Assembly (NCBI RefSeq): GCF_003336665.1 | Contig: NZ_QPIJ01000001.1 | Location: forward strand, 300,812-364,811 | Direction of reading: 5' to 3' | Source of the DNA: Vreelandella rituensis | GTDB lineage: Bacteria; Pseudomonadota; Gammaproteobacteria; Pseudomonadales; Halomonadaceae | DNA: 64,000 bases | Shown: positions 34,865 through 43,446 of the stretch, in pieces | Numbering within the stretch: the stretch's first letter is position 1 | How the letters are laid out: each line of letters opens with the position of its first letter | The notes under the pieces: model-generated | What the model saw: the letters and a program-made list of their open reading frames with translations, nothing else | Told to the model about the DNA's origin: nothing | Database searches by the model: none | Translations under genes and position numbers: made by a program

Positions 34865-35120
34865 AAATCTCCATGGAGATTTTGAACGTGTGACAAGGTT
34901 GTAGATAAATAAAACCTCCAAGGGGATTTTCCGAGCGGAATGCGTGGCGTATTTCCGTTGTTCGTTCAAGCATCAAGCCATAGCTTGCAACGCCTGCCCC
35001 TACCAAAATCTCCATGGAGATTTTGCTAGACGCTGCTGTGTTTCACCACAGCATCCATGCAAGCACCCAAGCCAAGGGTTGCGGTTGTTTTGCTGGCCCA
35101 TTAAATCTCCATGGAGATTT
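34865..35120. repeat. Palindrome cluster, candidate parS-type centromere
   Basis: Perfect AAATCTCCATGGAGATTT palindromes at 34865-34882, 35005-35024 (full 20 bp) and 35103-35120, plus a degenerate copy (AAAACCTCCAAGGGGATTTT) at 34911-34930. The stretch 34813-35176 has no gene; the cluster fills it, beside the ParB-like gene at 35177. Dyad symmetry and repetition are typical of ParB/KorB binding sites. Confidence 0.65.
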
Positions 35121-35176
35121 TGACGCACACAAAAAAGCCCAGCGTTAGCTGGGCAAGGTGAGAGGGTGGTTAGAAC

Positions 35177-37054
35177 TCAAGCGGCCTGCTGTTCCTCCGT
35201 CTGGCCCTGGTCGTCGCTTTGGCTCTCTGGCTGTGCGGCCTCTGTCGGCGCTGCGTCTTCGGTCTCGGTGCTGGGCGCGTAGCCGTAGTACCCCAGCGTG
35301 AAGCCATGAGGCTCATAACCCCGCCAGTCGAACTCAGTGAAGGACAGCAAGGCTTCCTTAATCTCGGGCATTTTCTTTTTGGTGAGGTCATTGAAAGCGC
35401 CCTTCTTGTTCGCTTCATCGTATGCCTCGGCAAACCCGGATTCGCGGGCATCGATCAGGATTGCGCCTTTGGTCTGGGCATCAAGGTAGGTCTGATCGAC
35501 GGCATCCCATTCAGCGGTATTCGCCTGCGTCTCCTTGAGAATGGCAAGGTTGGTGCGGCCTGCCTTCGACGCCTCGAACTGATCGGTACTGTCCGTCTGG
35601 AAGGCCATCATTGCGCTGATTTCAATCATGGCATTGATTAGGGACTTGCCCTCGACGCGGGAAAGGCTGACCACCAGTTCGGGTTCATTGGTCTGCGAGC
35701 GTAGCAGCGTGGTGTCGCCCCCCAGGTTCTGGATGACCTGCTTGGCACGTTCGCTGGTCTTGGTATCAGTGGCGGACATGACGGCCTTGGTCAGCTCCAC
35801 CAGACTGATGGCAAGGCCCATGACCGGGTTCTTAGTGATGGCATGTTCGGTGATAGAGGCAAAGCGGTTGAATGCAGCCCGCTTAACGCCCTTACGTAGT
35901 TGGGCAGGCTTGGTTTTGCTCGCGTCCGATTTCTTACCCGCCTTGCCGGTGCTAGGCGAAGCAGGCGTGGCTTGCGCGTCTTGTGCGGCACTTGCTGGCG
36001 CTTCCTCGGAGACGGCATTAACTACCTTGGCGTATGCCTCGCGCATGTCCGTATGACATGCCATGTTGAAGCAGACGCCGTTGGTTGGCTGCCCTTCCTG
36101 GCCGAAGCCGGTTGAAATGACCGAACCATAATGCTCGCAGGTTGGGCAAGACATGGCCTGTGCTTGACCTACACCATCATCCCCGCTGGCCACGATCAGC
36201 TTATAGCCATTGGCTGTAACCTCGGTATCCAAATGAGCAACACCGTATTCCTGACGCGCATCCGAGACGATGATGTCGAGTTGCGTCTTGGTTTTTTCAG
36301 CCCAGCAAGCTGGCTCGAAGCACTGAGCCTTTTGAGCATTTTCCTCGGCATCAAAGAGGTCGGTATTACTTACCGAGTTGTGGCGGCAGGTCTGGCAGGC
36401 GTCGGTGGGAAAGCAGGCATCCTTGATGTAGGGATGGACTTTCTTGAGGCGCTGGCGGGCAAACTCGACGGTCATTTCATCTTCGATGATTCGCGTGAGT
36501 ACCTTGATCTGATTTTTTTCGCTCATGGGGGCCATGATCTCGGCATGGCCGATCTTAATGGTGCCGTCGATCAGGGCGGCGCTGACCGCTTCACAGCAAT
36601 GCGAGAGCAACAAGCGATTGTCCAGTTTGCTGCGGGTCCAGCCCAACTGCTTGCGTGCTTCCTCATGGTTCTGGTGATGGGCTTCCATCATGTCTGCGGC
36701 CAACCATGCTTCCTCGATAGGCGAGAGGTCAGCGCGTTTCAGGTTCTCGGTAGCCGCGACCAGCTTGGCATCATAGTCGTTTAGAAGCTGAATGGAGGCA
36801 GGGATGCTATCAAGGCCGAGCGTTACGCTGGCTTCAAATCGGGTATCCCCGGCCACCACCTCAAACATGCCTTCATGGTCAAGGGAGGGGCGCACGATGA
36901 TCGGTTGCAGCACACCGCGCTCACGGATGCTTTCAAGAATTTCTGCGAACACGGCGGCATTGCGGTGCTTGCGTGGGTTCAGGCGAGTGGAGCGGTGAAC
37001 CTTATCCAGGGCGAGGTGCTGGAGGCTGTTCTGTTCGTTGGCTTGTGCGGTCAT
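35177..37054 (-). CDS. PRTRC system ParB-like protein
   Basis: A 625-residue ParB/Srx-fold protein. The N-terminal part has the ParB signature: LNPRKHR, IRERGVLQPIIVRP, VAGDTRFEAS and a KRADLSPIEEAW motif, then a helix-turn-helix region (EEARKQLGWTRSKLDNRLLLSHC). A distinctive middle part carries CxxC pairs (CQTCRHNS and CPTCEH) with other Cys residues, as in PRTRC ParB proteins of about 555 residues; here the C-terminal half is longer and ends Gln/Glu-rich. ATG 37054 is chosen (AAGGAG upstream); the longer frame from 37171 overlaps the upstream gene. It is the likely binder of the palindrome cluster downstream. Confidence 0.85.
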   Translation of the reverse strand: MTAQANEQNSLQHLALDKVHRSTRLNPRKHRNAAVFAEILESIRERGVLQPIIVRPSLDHEGMFEVVAGDTRFEASVTLGLDSIPASIQLLNDYDAKLVAATENLKRADLSPIEEAWLAADMMEAHHQNHEEARKQLGWTRSKLDNRLLLSHCCEAVSAALIDGTIKIGHAEIMAPMSEKNQIKVLTRIIEDEMTVEFARQRLKKVHPYIKDACFPTDACQTCRHNSVSNTDLFDAEENAQKAQCFEPACWAEKTKTQLDIIVSDARQEYGVAHLDTEVTANGYKLIVASGDDGVGQAQAMSCPTCEHYGSVISTGFGQEGQPTNGVCFNMACHTDMREAYAKVVNAVSEEAPASAAQDAQATPASPSTGKAGKKSDASKTKPAQLRKGVKRAAFNRFASITEHAITKNPVMGLAISLVELTKAVMSATDTKTSERAKQVIQNLGGDTTLLRSQTNEPELVVSLSRVEGKSLINAMIEISAMMAFQTDSTDQFEASKAGRTNLAILKETQANTAEWDAVDQTYLDAQTKGAILIDARESGFAEAYDEANKKGAFNDLTKKKMPEIKEALLSFTEFDWRGYEPHGFTLGYYGYAPSTETEDAAPTEAAQPESQSDDQGQTEEQQAA

Positions 37055-37097
37055 GTCAATTCTCCTTGGACTAGCGGTTGCTGTCGTGGATGGCCTG

Positions 37098-37421
37098 CTA
37101 GTGCAGGCGGTGCTGCGAAGTGTGATAAGTATCCATGGATACTCGGGAGGCTTGGATTGCTGGGTAGGCAATAGGCCCAGAGGTCTCTCCGGTCTCCTGT
37201 GCCAGGGTTAGCAACATGCTGGCATCGTGCTCAAAGGCTTCGTCCCGAATGAAGCTCATGGCAATCTCGGTAAGGTTGGCGATACGCGGGGCTTGGCGTA
37301 GGCGAGGCTCCATGCGGGTAAGAATTTCACTCACGATCTGTTGATCGACAGGGTGCAGATTACCGACGCCCTGAACACTGATGTTCTGTGAGCTGCTTGG
37401 TGGGATAACGATCTTGGCCAT
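37098..37421 (-). CDS. Hypothetical protein upstream of ParB, 107 aa
   Basis: A 107-residue protein with AGGAGG 7 bases before ATG 37421. Residues 20-60 look helical and no motif is recognised. It is the first gene of the operon with the PRTRC ParB, behind family A promoter 6. The promoter and operon position suggest a maintenance role. Confidence 0.6.
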   Translation of the reverse strand: MAKIVIPPSSSQNISVQGVGNLHPVDQQIVSEILTRMEPRLRQAPRIANLTEIAMSFIRDEAFEHDASMLLTLAQETGETSGPIAYPAIQASRVSMDTYHTSQHRLH

Positions 37422-37440
37422 CGGTGACCTCCTGCCTTAC

Positions 37441-37469
37441 GTATATGGGTTGCGTTAAATATATATACG
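37441..37469 (-). promoter_or_regulatory. Family A promoter/operator 6
   Basis: Minus strand: GTATATATATTTAACGC, then AACCCATATAC. TTGACT, 17 bases, TATATT: the same arrangement as site 5. It drives the 107-aa gene and PRTRC ParB. Confidence 0.7.
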
Positions 37470-37652
37470 ATGAGCGGGGCAGTCAAGACATTTCTTTTAG
37501 CGGCAGAAGAAGTGCGCCGGTAATGGCGCATAATCGTTTAGGTTTGGTATAGTGATGAGTGTGCCAATGGCGAGTCCCAAGGCTTGAGCCCTTAGCCCCT
37601 GATAGAGGACGCGGCTTGCCCCCGTAAACGGACATCAAAGGAATCAAAGAAG

Positions 37653-38621
37653 ATGCCAGTAATAATTTCCATGCCGAATCAAAAAGGCGGTGTCGGCAAG
37701 ACGACCCTTGCGCTACACCTTGCTTGGCGTTGCCAGGAATTGGGCCTCAAGACCTTGACCGTAGACCTCGACCCCCAGGGTAACTTTTCGGAGAGCATGG
37801 TAGGTATTGAGGTGCTCGATGAAATCGAAGTCGAGGATGCTGCCCTGTTTGCCCGACTACAGGAGAATGGCCAAGCCCTTGAAGGCGACATATGCCGTCG
37901 CTCCTACCATTTGTTCAGTGACATCCTGCCAGCGCCATTGGCCCCCTACCCCACGCATCTTCCCAACCTGGATATTCTCCCGGCTAACATTAATGACGAT
38001 CCGCTGTCGGCAATGAATCAGCAAAGCACAGGCACGGCCATGAATCCGGCACGGCACCTGGCAACCATCGCTGATCAGTACGATGTGGTGGTCATTGATG
38101 TGCCCCCTGGAAAAGGCACCGTGCATTTGGGTGGCGTGATTGCCGCGAACAAGGTGGTATTGCCAGTGATGATGTCTGCTTTTCCCATGCGAGGAATCGC
38201 GGGGATGTTGACCACGTTGAAACAACTAAAGGAACAGGGTGTTCGCACCGACCTCCTGGGGGTCGTCGTCAATATTTACAGCTCCCGGTCAAAGGAGCAT
38301 GTCGAAGGGGTGCAGTTGCTGAAGGAACGGCTGGGGTCACTGCTGCTTAACAACAAAATAGGGTATCGTGCTTCCTTGGATACGGCAGTGGGCGCTATGA
38401 AGCCGGTGTGGAAGGTCGGTACTGGCGCTGCGCGGGAAACGGCCAAACAGGTACGTGGCGTGGTGGATGAAATTATTGCCAAGGCGGGATTCGAGACGTA
38501 CCTTGCGGCGGAACGACAGGCCAAGGTGACGGTTAACACCAAGCCCGCCAAACCCAAGGCTGCCAAGCCCAAAGCCAAGAAGAAAAAACCTGCTACCACT
38601 ACGAAAGAGGTGAAATCATGA
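37653..38621 (+). CDS. ParA/IncC-type partition ATPase
   Basis: A 322-residue ParA-family ATPase that partitions plasmid DNA on the nucleoid. Seen: deviant Walker A NQKGGVGKTTLALHLA (residues 8-23), A-prime motif TVDLDPQGNFSES (about residue 37) and Walker B VVIDVPPGKG (about 150). There is no N-terminal HTH domain, and it ends in a Lys/Pro/Ala-rich tail. It overlaps the start of the KorB-like gene by 4 bases, as in the incC-korB pair of IncP plasmids. Confidence 0.9.
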   Translation: MPVIISMPNQKGGVGKTTLALHLAWRCQELGLKTLTVDLDPQGNFSESMVGIEVLDEIEVEDAALFARLQENGQALEGDICRRSYHLFSDILPAPLAPYPTHLPNLDILPANINDDPLSAMNQQSTGTAMNPARHLATIADQYDVVVIDVPPGKGTVHLGGVIAANKVVLPVMMSAFPMRGIAGMLTTLKQLKEQGVRTDLLGVVVNIYSSRSKEHVEGVQLLKERLGSLLLNNKIGYRASLDTAVGAMKPVWKVGTGAARETAKQVRGVVDEIIAKAGFETYLAAERQAKVTVNTKPAKPKAAKPKAKKKKPATTTKEVKS

Positions 38622-39853
38622 GTCCCGCTCGCCCCGGTCTCGGTATTAATGATCGTATCTCAGCCCTGGAGGTGCCTGCCCCCACGGTTGGCGAGGTGCT
38701 TTCCATCAGCCTTGAGGATGTGACGATTCACCCCCAGGTGCGCCGGAACATCGAGCCTGCCAAGCTGGAAGAGTTGATGGATGCTATTCGGCAGGAAGGC
38801 CAGCGCCAGCCCGTCGAAGCCTATTTCGAGAGTAACAGCTACGTCCTGGTAACAGGTGAGCGGCGCTTCCAGGCTCTGACCAAGCTGGGCCGCAGCGTCA
38901 TTGAAGTCAAGGCCATCAAGAAGCCGACCCCGACCGAGCTTATCTACCTCCAGGTGACGGAGAACGAGAAGCGCGAAGCCTTGGGTGCAATTGACCTGGC
39001 GTTGGCGATCAAGGAGCTTGCTGCCGCTGGAGAGGATAACGCCAGCATTGCCTCGCGCCTGGGAATGAGCGCCAGCGTGGTGGGGCGCTACAAGGCCATC
39101 GGCAAGGGCAGCCAGCGCATCCACAATGCCTATCACAGTGGGGTCAAAGACCTTCGCGCCCTGGAGCTACTCGCCCAGATCGAGGCCAAGTGGCCTAACG
39201 CCTTTGATGAACTGCTCGATCAGGTGGTCTCCGGCAAGATCATGCGGGATGAACTCGAGACCTGGAAGAAGCACTTGAAGGCCAATGGTGAGATGCCCAA
39301 AGCCGAAGCAGCGCCTGCGGCGTCCGCCGCCCCAGCCGATGACGCCCAGGCGGTAGTGGACGGGGCAGCTAATGATGCCGATCCTGACATGGTGGCAGAT
39401 TCCTCAGTGCTGGCTGGTGAGGATGAGCCGGAACAGGAAAGCGACGACCCTACATTGACCACGGTCGAGGCCCAGGCCGAGGCTTTGGCGGACGCTGAAA
39501 GCGAGGCGGCGGGTGCGGGCGACTTGCCTTGGGAAGATGCCTCCGAGGAAGGCGACAGCCAAGGCGAATCATCGGAGGATAAGCCACAGACGGCTGCTCC
39601 TTCGCCCGCCAAGATGACTCCGGCAACGCCGGTCGAGAAGCACTATGAACCCACGCATGAAGACAGCAAGCCCGAGCAAATCTGTATCGTGGTAAAAGGC
39701 AAGCTCGCCAGCGGTGAAGCGATCAAGGGAACCCTGATGCTCGATCGCGTTGACCAGGATTCAAACTGGGCCTGGGTGCAGCCGGATGACGCTGACCAAT
39801 TGCCGGTCAAGATCGAAGCCAAGAAACTCAAGATGGTATCGGTTACCGCCTGA
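38618..39853 (+). CDS. KorB-like ParB-family protein
   Basis: A 411-residue protein. N-terminal ParB core: RRNIEPAKLEELMDAIRQEGQRQPVEAY and LVTGERRFQALTKLG (residues about 40-90), then an HTH (NASIASRLGMSASVVGRYKAIG, about 148-170). A 120-residue acidic Ala/Glu linker follows. The last 70 residues (VKGKLASGEAIKGTLMLDRVDQDSNWAWVQPDD) resemble the SH3-like KorB C-domain. KorB proteins of IncP plasmids both partition the plasmid and repress several promoters, so this is a candidate repressor of the family A promoters; no direct link is shown. A terminator follows at 39891. Confidence 0.82.
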   Translation: MSPARPGLGINDRISALEVPAPTVGEVLSISLEDVTIHPQVRRNIEPAKLEELMDAIRQEGQRQPVEAYFESNSYVLVTGERRFQALTKLGRSVIEVKAIKKPTPTELIYLQVTENEKREALGAIDLALAIKELAAAGEDNASIASRLGMSASVVGRYKAIGKGSQRIHNAYHSGVKDLRALELLAQIEAKWPNAFDELLDQVVSGKIMRDELETWKKHLKANGEMPKAEAAPAASAAPADDAQAVVDGAANDADPDMVADSSVLAGEDEPEQESDDPTLTTVEAQAEALADAESEAAGAGDLPWEDASEEGDSQGESSEDKPQTAAPSPAKMTPATPVEKHYEPTHEDSKPEQICIVVKGKLASGEAIKGTLMLDRVDQDSNWAWVQPDDADQLPVKIEAKKLKMVSVTA

Positions 39854-39890
39854 CCTGTACTTGCTGATAGATCTGACCTCGGCGGCTGAA

Positions 39891-39924
39891 GCCCCTCTCG
39901 CGGTAACGTGGAGGGGCTTTTCTT
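39891..39924 (+). terminator. Terminator of the parA-korB operon
   Basis: GCCCCTC, thirteen-base loop, GAGGGGC, then TTTTCTTT. It lies 38 bases after the KorB-like stop. Confidence 0.8.
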
Positions 39925-40062
39925 TGGGTAACGGCGAATACCGAAGAACAGCCGCTGGACGGTTGTCAGGCCCGACCTGTGAGCCGGTTCCCCCAGAGCA
40001 CGGTGGTTCAGGTAAGATGAGGGTATCCCAGCCTTTTGGCTGTACTACTGAGAGGAACCCAT

Positions 40063-40545
40063 ATGGGAATTTCACGAAAGCGCATGGCGGTGACTGCAAC
40101 GATCTTAGCGGGGCTGGCCGCTGGCGCGGCGATGATGATGACGCTAGGCGCTGGACAGGCGATGGCTGAGCCGGTGGTCACCGTGCATAGCGACCCCAAT
40201 TGTGGCTGCTGTTCAGGGCACGTCGAGCACATGAAGGCCAGCGGCTTTGATGTCGAGCATATCAAGACCGACGACATGCGCTCCATCAAGCGTGAACATG
40301 GTATCACCTCGAACCTCGCTTCCTGCCATACCTCCACAGTGGACGGCTATGTGATCGAGGGGCATGTGCCTGCCTCGGATATTCGCAAGCTGCTGGAGAC
40401 GCGCCCTGATGTTGCAGGGATTGCCGCACCGGGAATGCCGAGCGGTTCCCCTGGCATGGAGAACGGGCGCGTGGACACCTATTCGGTGTTGTCTTGGAAA
40501 GAGATCAGCGGGCCTACCGAAGTGTTTGCCACCCATCCAGAGTGA
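40063..40545 (+). CDS. DUF411 family exported metal-binding protein
   Basis: A 160-residue exported protein starting at ATG 40063 (GAGGAACCC upstream). Signal peptide with hydrophobic segment ATILAGLAAGAAMMMTLGA and cleavage near AMAEP. The mature part has the DUF411 core: SDPNCGCCSGHVEHMKASGFDV, then a SCHTSTVDGYVIEGHVPASDI segment and GIAAPGMPSGSPGME. DUF411 proteins are associated with copper or other metal handling, and the Cys/His positions fit metal binding. It is separated from korB by a terminator and may be a metal-resistance cargo gene. Confidence 0.85.
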   Translation: MGISRKRMAVTATILAGLAAGAAMMMTLGAGQAMAEPVVTVHSDPNCGCCSGHVEHMKASGFDVEHIKTDDMRSIKREHGITSNLASCHTSTVDGYVIEGHVPASDIRKLLETRPDVAGIAAPGMPSGSPGMENGRVDTYSVLSWKEISGPTEVFATHPE

Positions 40546-40614
40546 TAGCTGATCGCGGGCCTGTCCTATTGATAATTGTAAAAGGGCGCGCCTGCGGTTT
40601 TCGGTGACGGTGTA

Positions 40615-42576
40615 ATGAAAGATTCTGTCAGTCACAAAATCCCTTATGGACTGAGGGACGGTAGGGCCATCCATATCAGCGAGGTTCCCGTAGGCAAGAA
40701 TGGGCTGCGCTGTGAATGCGTTTGCCCTGCTTGCGGTCATCAGCTTCTCGCTAAGATGGGGCCGAAGGTCTCGCACTACTTTGCCCATTATATTGACAGC
40801 AATTGCGTCACAGCGGCTGAGACAGGGATTCACCTTCGCGCAAAGGAGCTGCTGCAGGATCGCAAAAGGTTCCGACTCCCTGAAAAAGAAGTCACGGTCA
40901 GGCGGCACCACGAAGATAGCCACGTTTCGACCGCCTCCTTTCTAGTCAAGGATGGAACGCCTGCCTGTTTCGACAGAGTGGATCTGGAGCAGCCGGAGGA
41001 TGGGTTTCAGCCTGACGTGACCGGCTATATTGGGACGCGAAAGCTGTTTATCGAGATTCGAGTGACCCATGCGGTTGATAGCGAGAAACGCGACAGGATC
41101 AAAGCTGCTGGCGCTTCGTGTGTCGAAGTGGACCTCTCCAAGCTGGACCGCTTTGCTACCCCCTCTGAGATAGAAACTCACCTTGATAACACCTTAAACA
41201 GCACTTGGATTTTCCATGCCAGGGAAATTTCTCTTCTCAATCAGTTACACGTAGATCTTGAAGCCGACTACCAAACCATGGTGGCTGAGAACCATAAAAT
41301 TGCTGAAAATGAAAAACGCAGTGCCCAGCGCAAGGCGGATTTTAAGACAGCTCTGGGGCACCTGGGTCGAAAGTTATCAGAACGCATTGCACGTCATGCC
41401 ATTATCCCAAGCTATCCAGCCTACAGTGATTCGCGCCCCTTGAGCCTGGTTAGCCATAACGAGAGCTTGAATGCGGCAACCCTTGAGTGTGGCGAAACGA
41501 ATCACAAGGCGGGCGAGATAGTGCTGGTTGCCTGGGTTTACAAGCAGGCACGTCACTATCTCCACAGAAATGCTCGTTCGTTAGACATACCGTATTGTAC
41601 GGTTGATATTGCCCCCTTACTGGCGCTGCATAACCCCCCTCATAATCCTATCTGTGAAGCTGATATCGACTGTTTCTTGCTGGAGTCTGTCGTTGATTCG
41701 CTACGCAATAGTCAGCAATGGCACGTTCGTCCGGGTTGGCTAAAAGCGAAAGAGGCAGAAGAAACAGCCATTGCTCGCCGGCAGGAAGAAAGCCGTATTA
41801 ATGCTGAGAGAGCGGCAAGCGTAGCCAGGCACCGCGAGCGCTACCATCAGGCTGCAAGGGAGCGGACGCGACAACTAAACGAAGGTGTGGCTCGTTTGGG
41901 GCTACTGGCTTCTGAATGCCAAAGTCGTGCGGAGGCCATCGAAAGAGCGAGGGGACGTACCGACATTGCGATTAGAGCGCGCTGGGCGTTAGTTTCCGAG
42001 GGAGGGGCAGTCACAACCCAAGTATTCAACCATATCAATATTGAAAGCTTTGACGGCTCGATGAGCCCTCTTGGTTTCCCTTATCCACATGAATGGGCCT
42101 ATTCGGAACATCCTGACTTCATCAAAGCACTCGTGGTAGATCGAGTGCTGGCTAAAAGGGGGTATCGCTCGCGGCAAAAAACGCTTTCGATGCTGGATAT
42201 CGATTCGATATTCTCGGAAGTCGTTACTGCCTTGACGAGGGATAAGACTATTTTTCACCTATTGGGCGCATCTAGGGTAGCCAATCTGGTCTTCGCTAAA
42301 ATAGGAGAACTTAGGAGCATTGGAGAAGGTGGCGTGGTCACGCCCATGGCAGACGCACCTTTCCCAGAATTGGACGAGGCGAACAGGTTAATGCTGGAGG
42401 CGATAAAGCCATTTCATGACTCTGACTTGCGCACGATTTCCCCTAACGCAAAAGAGACAAGGAGCAAATTTCTTTCTCTTTTGTGTGATGACATGGTGCA
42501 CGTTGGGATTTTATATCCTGCTCCAGTGGATGAGAGGAGAGATCATATTCCTCGTTTTTGGCTGCAAGCACGATAA
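40615..42576 (+). CDS. CoiA-like nuclease-domain protein, 653 aa
   Basis: A 653-residue protein with an N-terminal CoiA-like layout: CVCPACGHQLLAK zinc site near residue 36 and FAHY, followed by a PD-(D/E)XK-like nuclease stretch DVTGYIGTRKLFIEIRVTHAVD (about residues 133-154; D, E and the trailing V/D fit the pattern). A second half (residues 380-460) is a charged, Arg/Glu-rich coiled coil. CoiA proteins are competence-linked; similar nuclease domains recur in plasmid and defence cargo. The RBS is weak. Base composition looks lower in GC than its neighbours. Start and function are uncertain. Confidence 0.65.
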   Translation: MKDSVSHKIPYGLRDGRAIHISEVPVGKNGLRCECVCPACGHQLLAKMGPKVSHYFAHYIDSNCVTAAETGIHLRAKELLQDRKRFRLPEKEVTVRRHHEDSHVSTASFLVKDGTPACFDRVDLEQPEDGFQPDVTGYIGTRKLFIEIRVTHAVDSEKRDRIKAAGASCVEVDLSKLDRFATPSEIETHLDNTLNSTWIFHAREISLLNQLHVDLEADYQTMVAENHKIAENEKRSAQRKADFKTALGHLGRKLSERIARHAIIPSYPAYSDSRPLSLVSHNESLNAATLECGETNHKAGEIVLVAWVYKQARHYLHRNARSLDIPYCTVDIAPLLALHNPPHNPICEADIDCFLLESVVDSLRNSQQWHVRPGWLKAKEAEETAIARRQEESRINAERAASVARHRERYHQAARERTRQLNEGVARLGLLASECQSRAEAIERARGRTDIAIRARWALVSEGGAVTTQVFNHINIESFDGSMSPLGFPYPHEWAYSEHPDFIKALVVDRVLAKRGYRSRQKTLSMLDIDSIFSEVVTALTRDKTIFHLLGASRVANLVFAKIGELRSIGEGGVVTPMADAPFPELDEANRLMLEAIKPFHDSDLRTISPNAKETRSKFLSLLCDDMVHVGILYPAPVDERRDHIPRFWLQAR

Positions 42577-42789
42577 CCATTTCCTTTGGAGACGATTATC
42601 GAAAGCGCGAAATACAAGCGCAATGGCAGGCATTCAATTTTTCAAGGTTCAGCACCTTGGGCAGTTAATCTACGCCCACTCTCGGTTTCAAGCCCCTGTA
42701 ATCGAGATGCTTTATGGCTGATCGGTAGAACTTCGGGTAAACTTCAACCGATTGAGTTAAAGCACAGCACCGATATAAGCAGGGAACCT

Positions 42790-43242
42790 ATGACACCGCA
42801 AGGCAATAAGATAGTTTCTGAACGCCTAGAGAAAGCTTGCATCCGGCTATACGGAAGGTCGCACGGATGCGCGACGATGCTGGCGAAGGACATGGGGGTT
42901 TCCATACAGACCGCTTCAAAATGGCTGAACGGCCATTCCTCACCAGCCCAAGAGAAGTGGCCACGATTAGCTGAAATCTGCAAAGTACCCTTGGACTGGC
43001 TTTTAGGGACAGACCACGCACTCCCAGAGCAATTGAAGGACTATGGCGCTGCCTCGGATGCAGAACGCGCAGGAATCGCTGCAGGGATCGTGTTCCCGCT
43101 TCTCATGCGCCTTGTGCCGGATGCCGACAAGGAAGTCGCTACCCGCCTGGTCGCTCATGCCTACCAGGAGTTGCAGATGGGTCGTGATGAAAGGCACATT
43201 GCCGGAGAGGTCGCTGCTGAGATGCTGCACCCCCCCGGCTGA
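42790..43242 (+). CDS. XRE-family helix-turn-helix regulator
   Basis: A 150-residue protein starting at ATG 42790 with AGGGAACC upstream; the longer frame from 42586 has no good signal. Residues 27-62 are an HTH: CATMLAKDMGVSIQTASKWLNGHSSP, an XRE-type helix-turn-helix with a WLNG recognition-helix end. The C-terminal half is helical (about residues 85-145) and may mediate dimerisation. Probably a repressor controlling the CoiA-like or SMEK-like neighbours, from context only. Confidence 0.8.
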   Translation: MTPQGNKIVSERLEKACIRLYGRSHGCATMLAKDMGVSIQTASKWLNGHSSPAQEKWPRLAEICKVPLDWLLGTDHALPEQLKDYGAASDAERAGIAAGIVFPLLMRLVPDADKEVATRLVAHAYQELQMGRDERHIAGEVAAEMLHPPG

Positions 43243-43270
43243 GAGCGCGGACACCACAAGCTAGAAAAGC

Positions 43271-43305
43271 AGGAAGGGCAGGGGGAAACTGCCCTTCCTT
43301 GTTTT
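43271..43305 (+). terminator. Rho-independent terminator after the XRE gene
   Basis: AGGAAGGGCAG, loop GGGGAAA, CTGCCCTTCCT, then TGTTTTC: an 11-bp stem with a T-rich tail, 28 bases after the XRE stop. Confidence 0.85.
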
Positions 43306-43446
43306 CTGTAGCCTAGCCGCAGCGTTAAGGTCCGTTCTTCTCTGAGCTAAGCAGCTGTGTGATTCGACCGGGTGAAAAGTTTAACGTTTCCGCCACGCGG
43401 GTTGCTCTGCTTTTCGATTCCCACTGTTCCTCGTTTTGTGCTTAGG

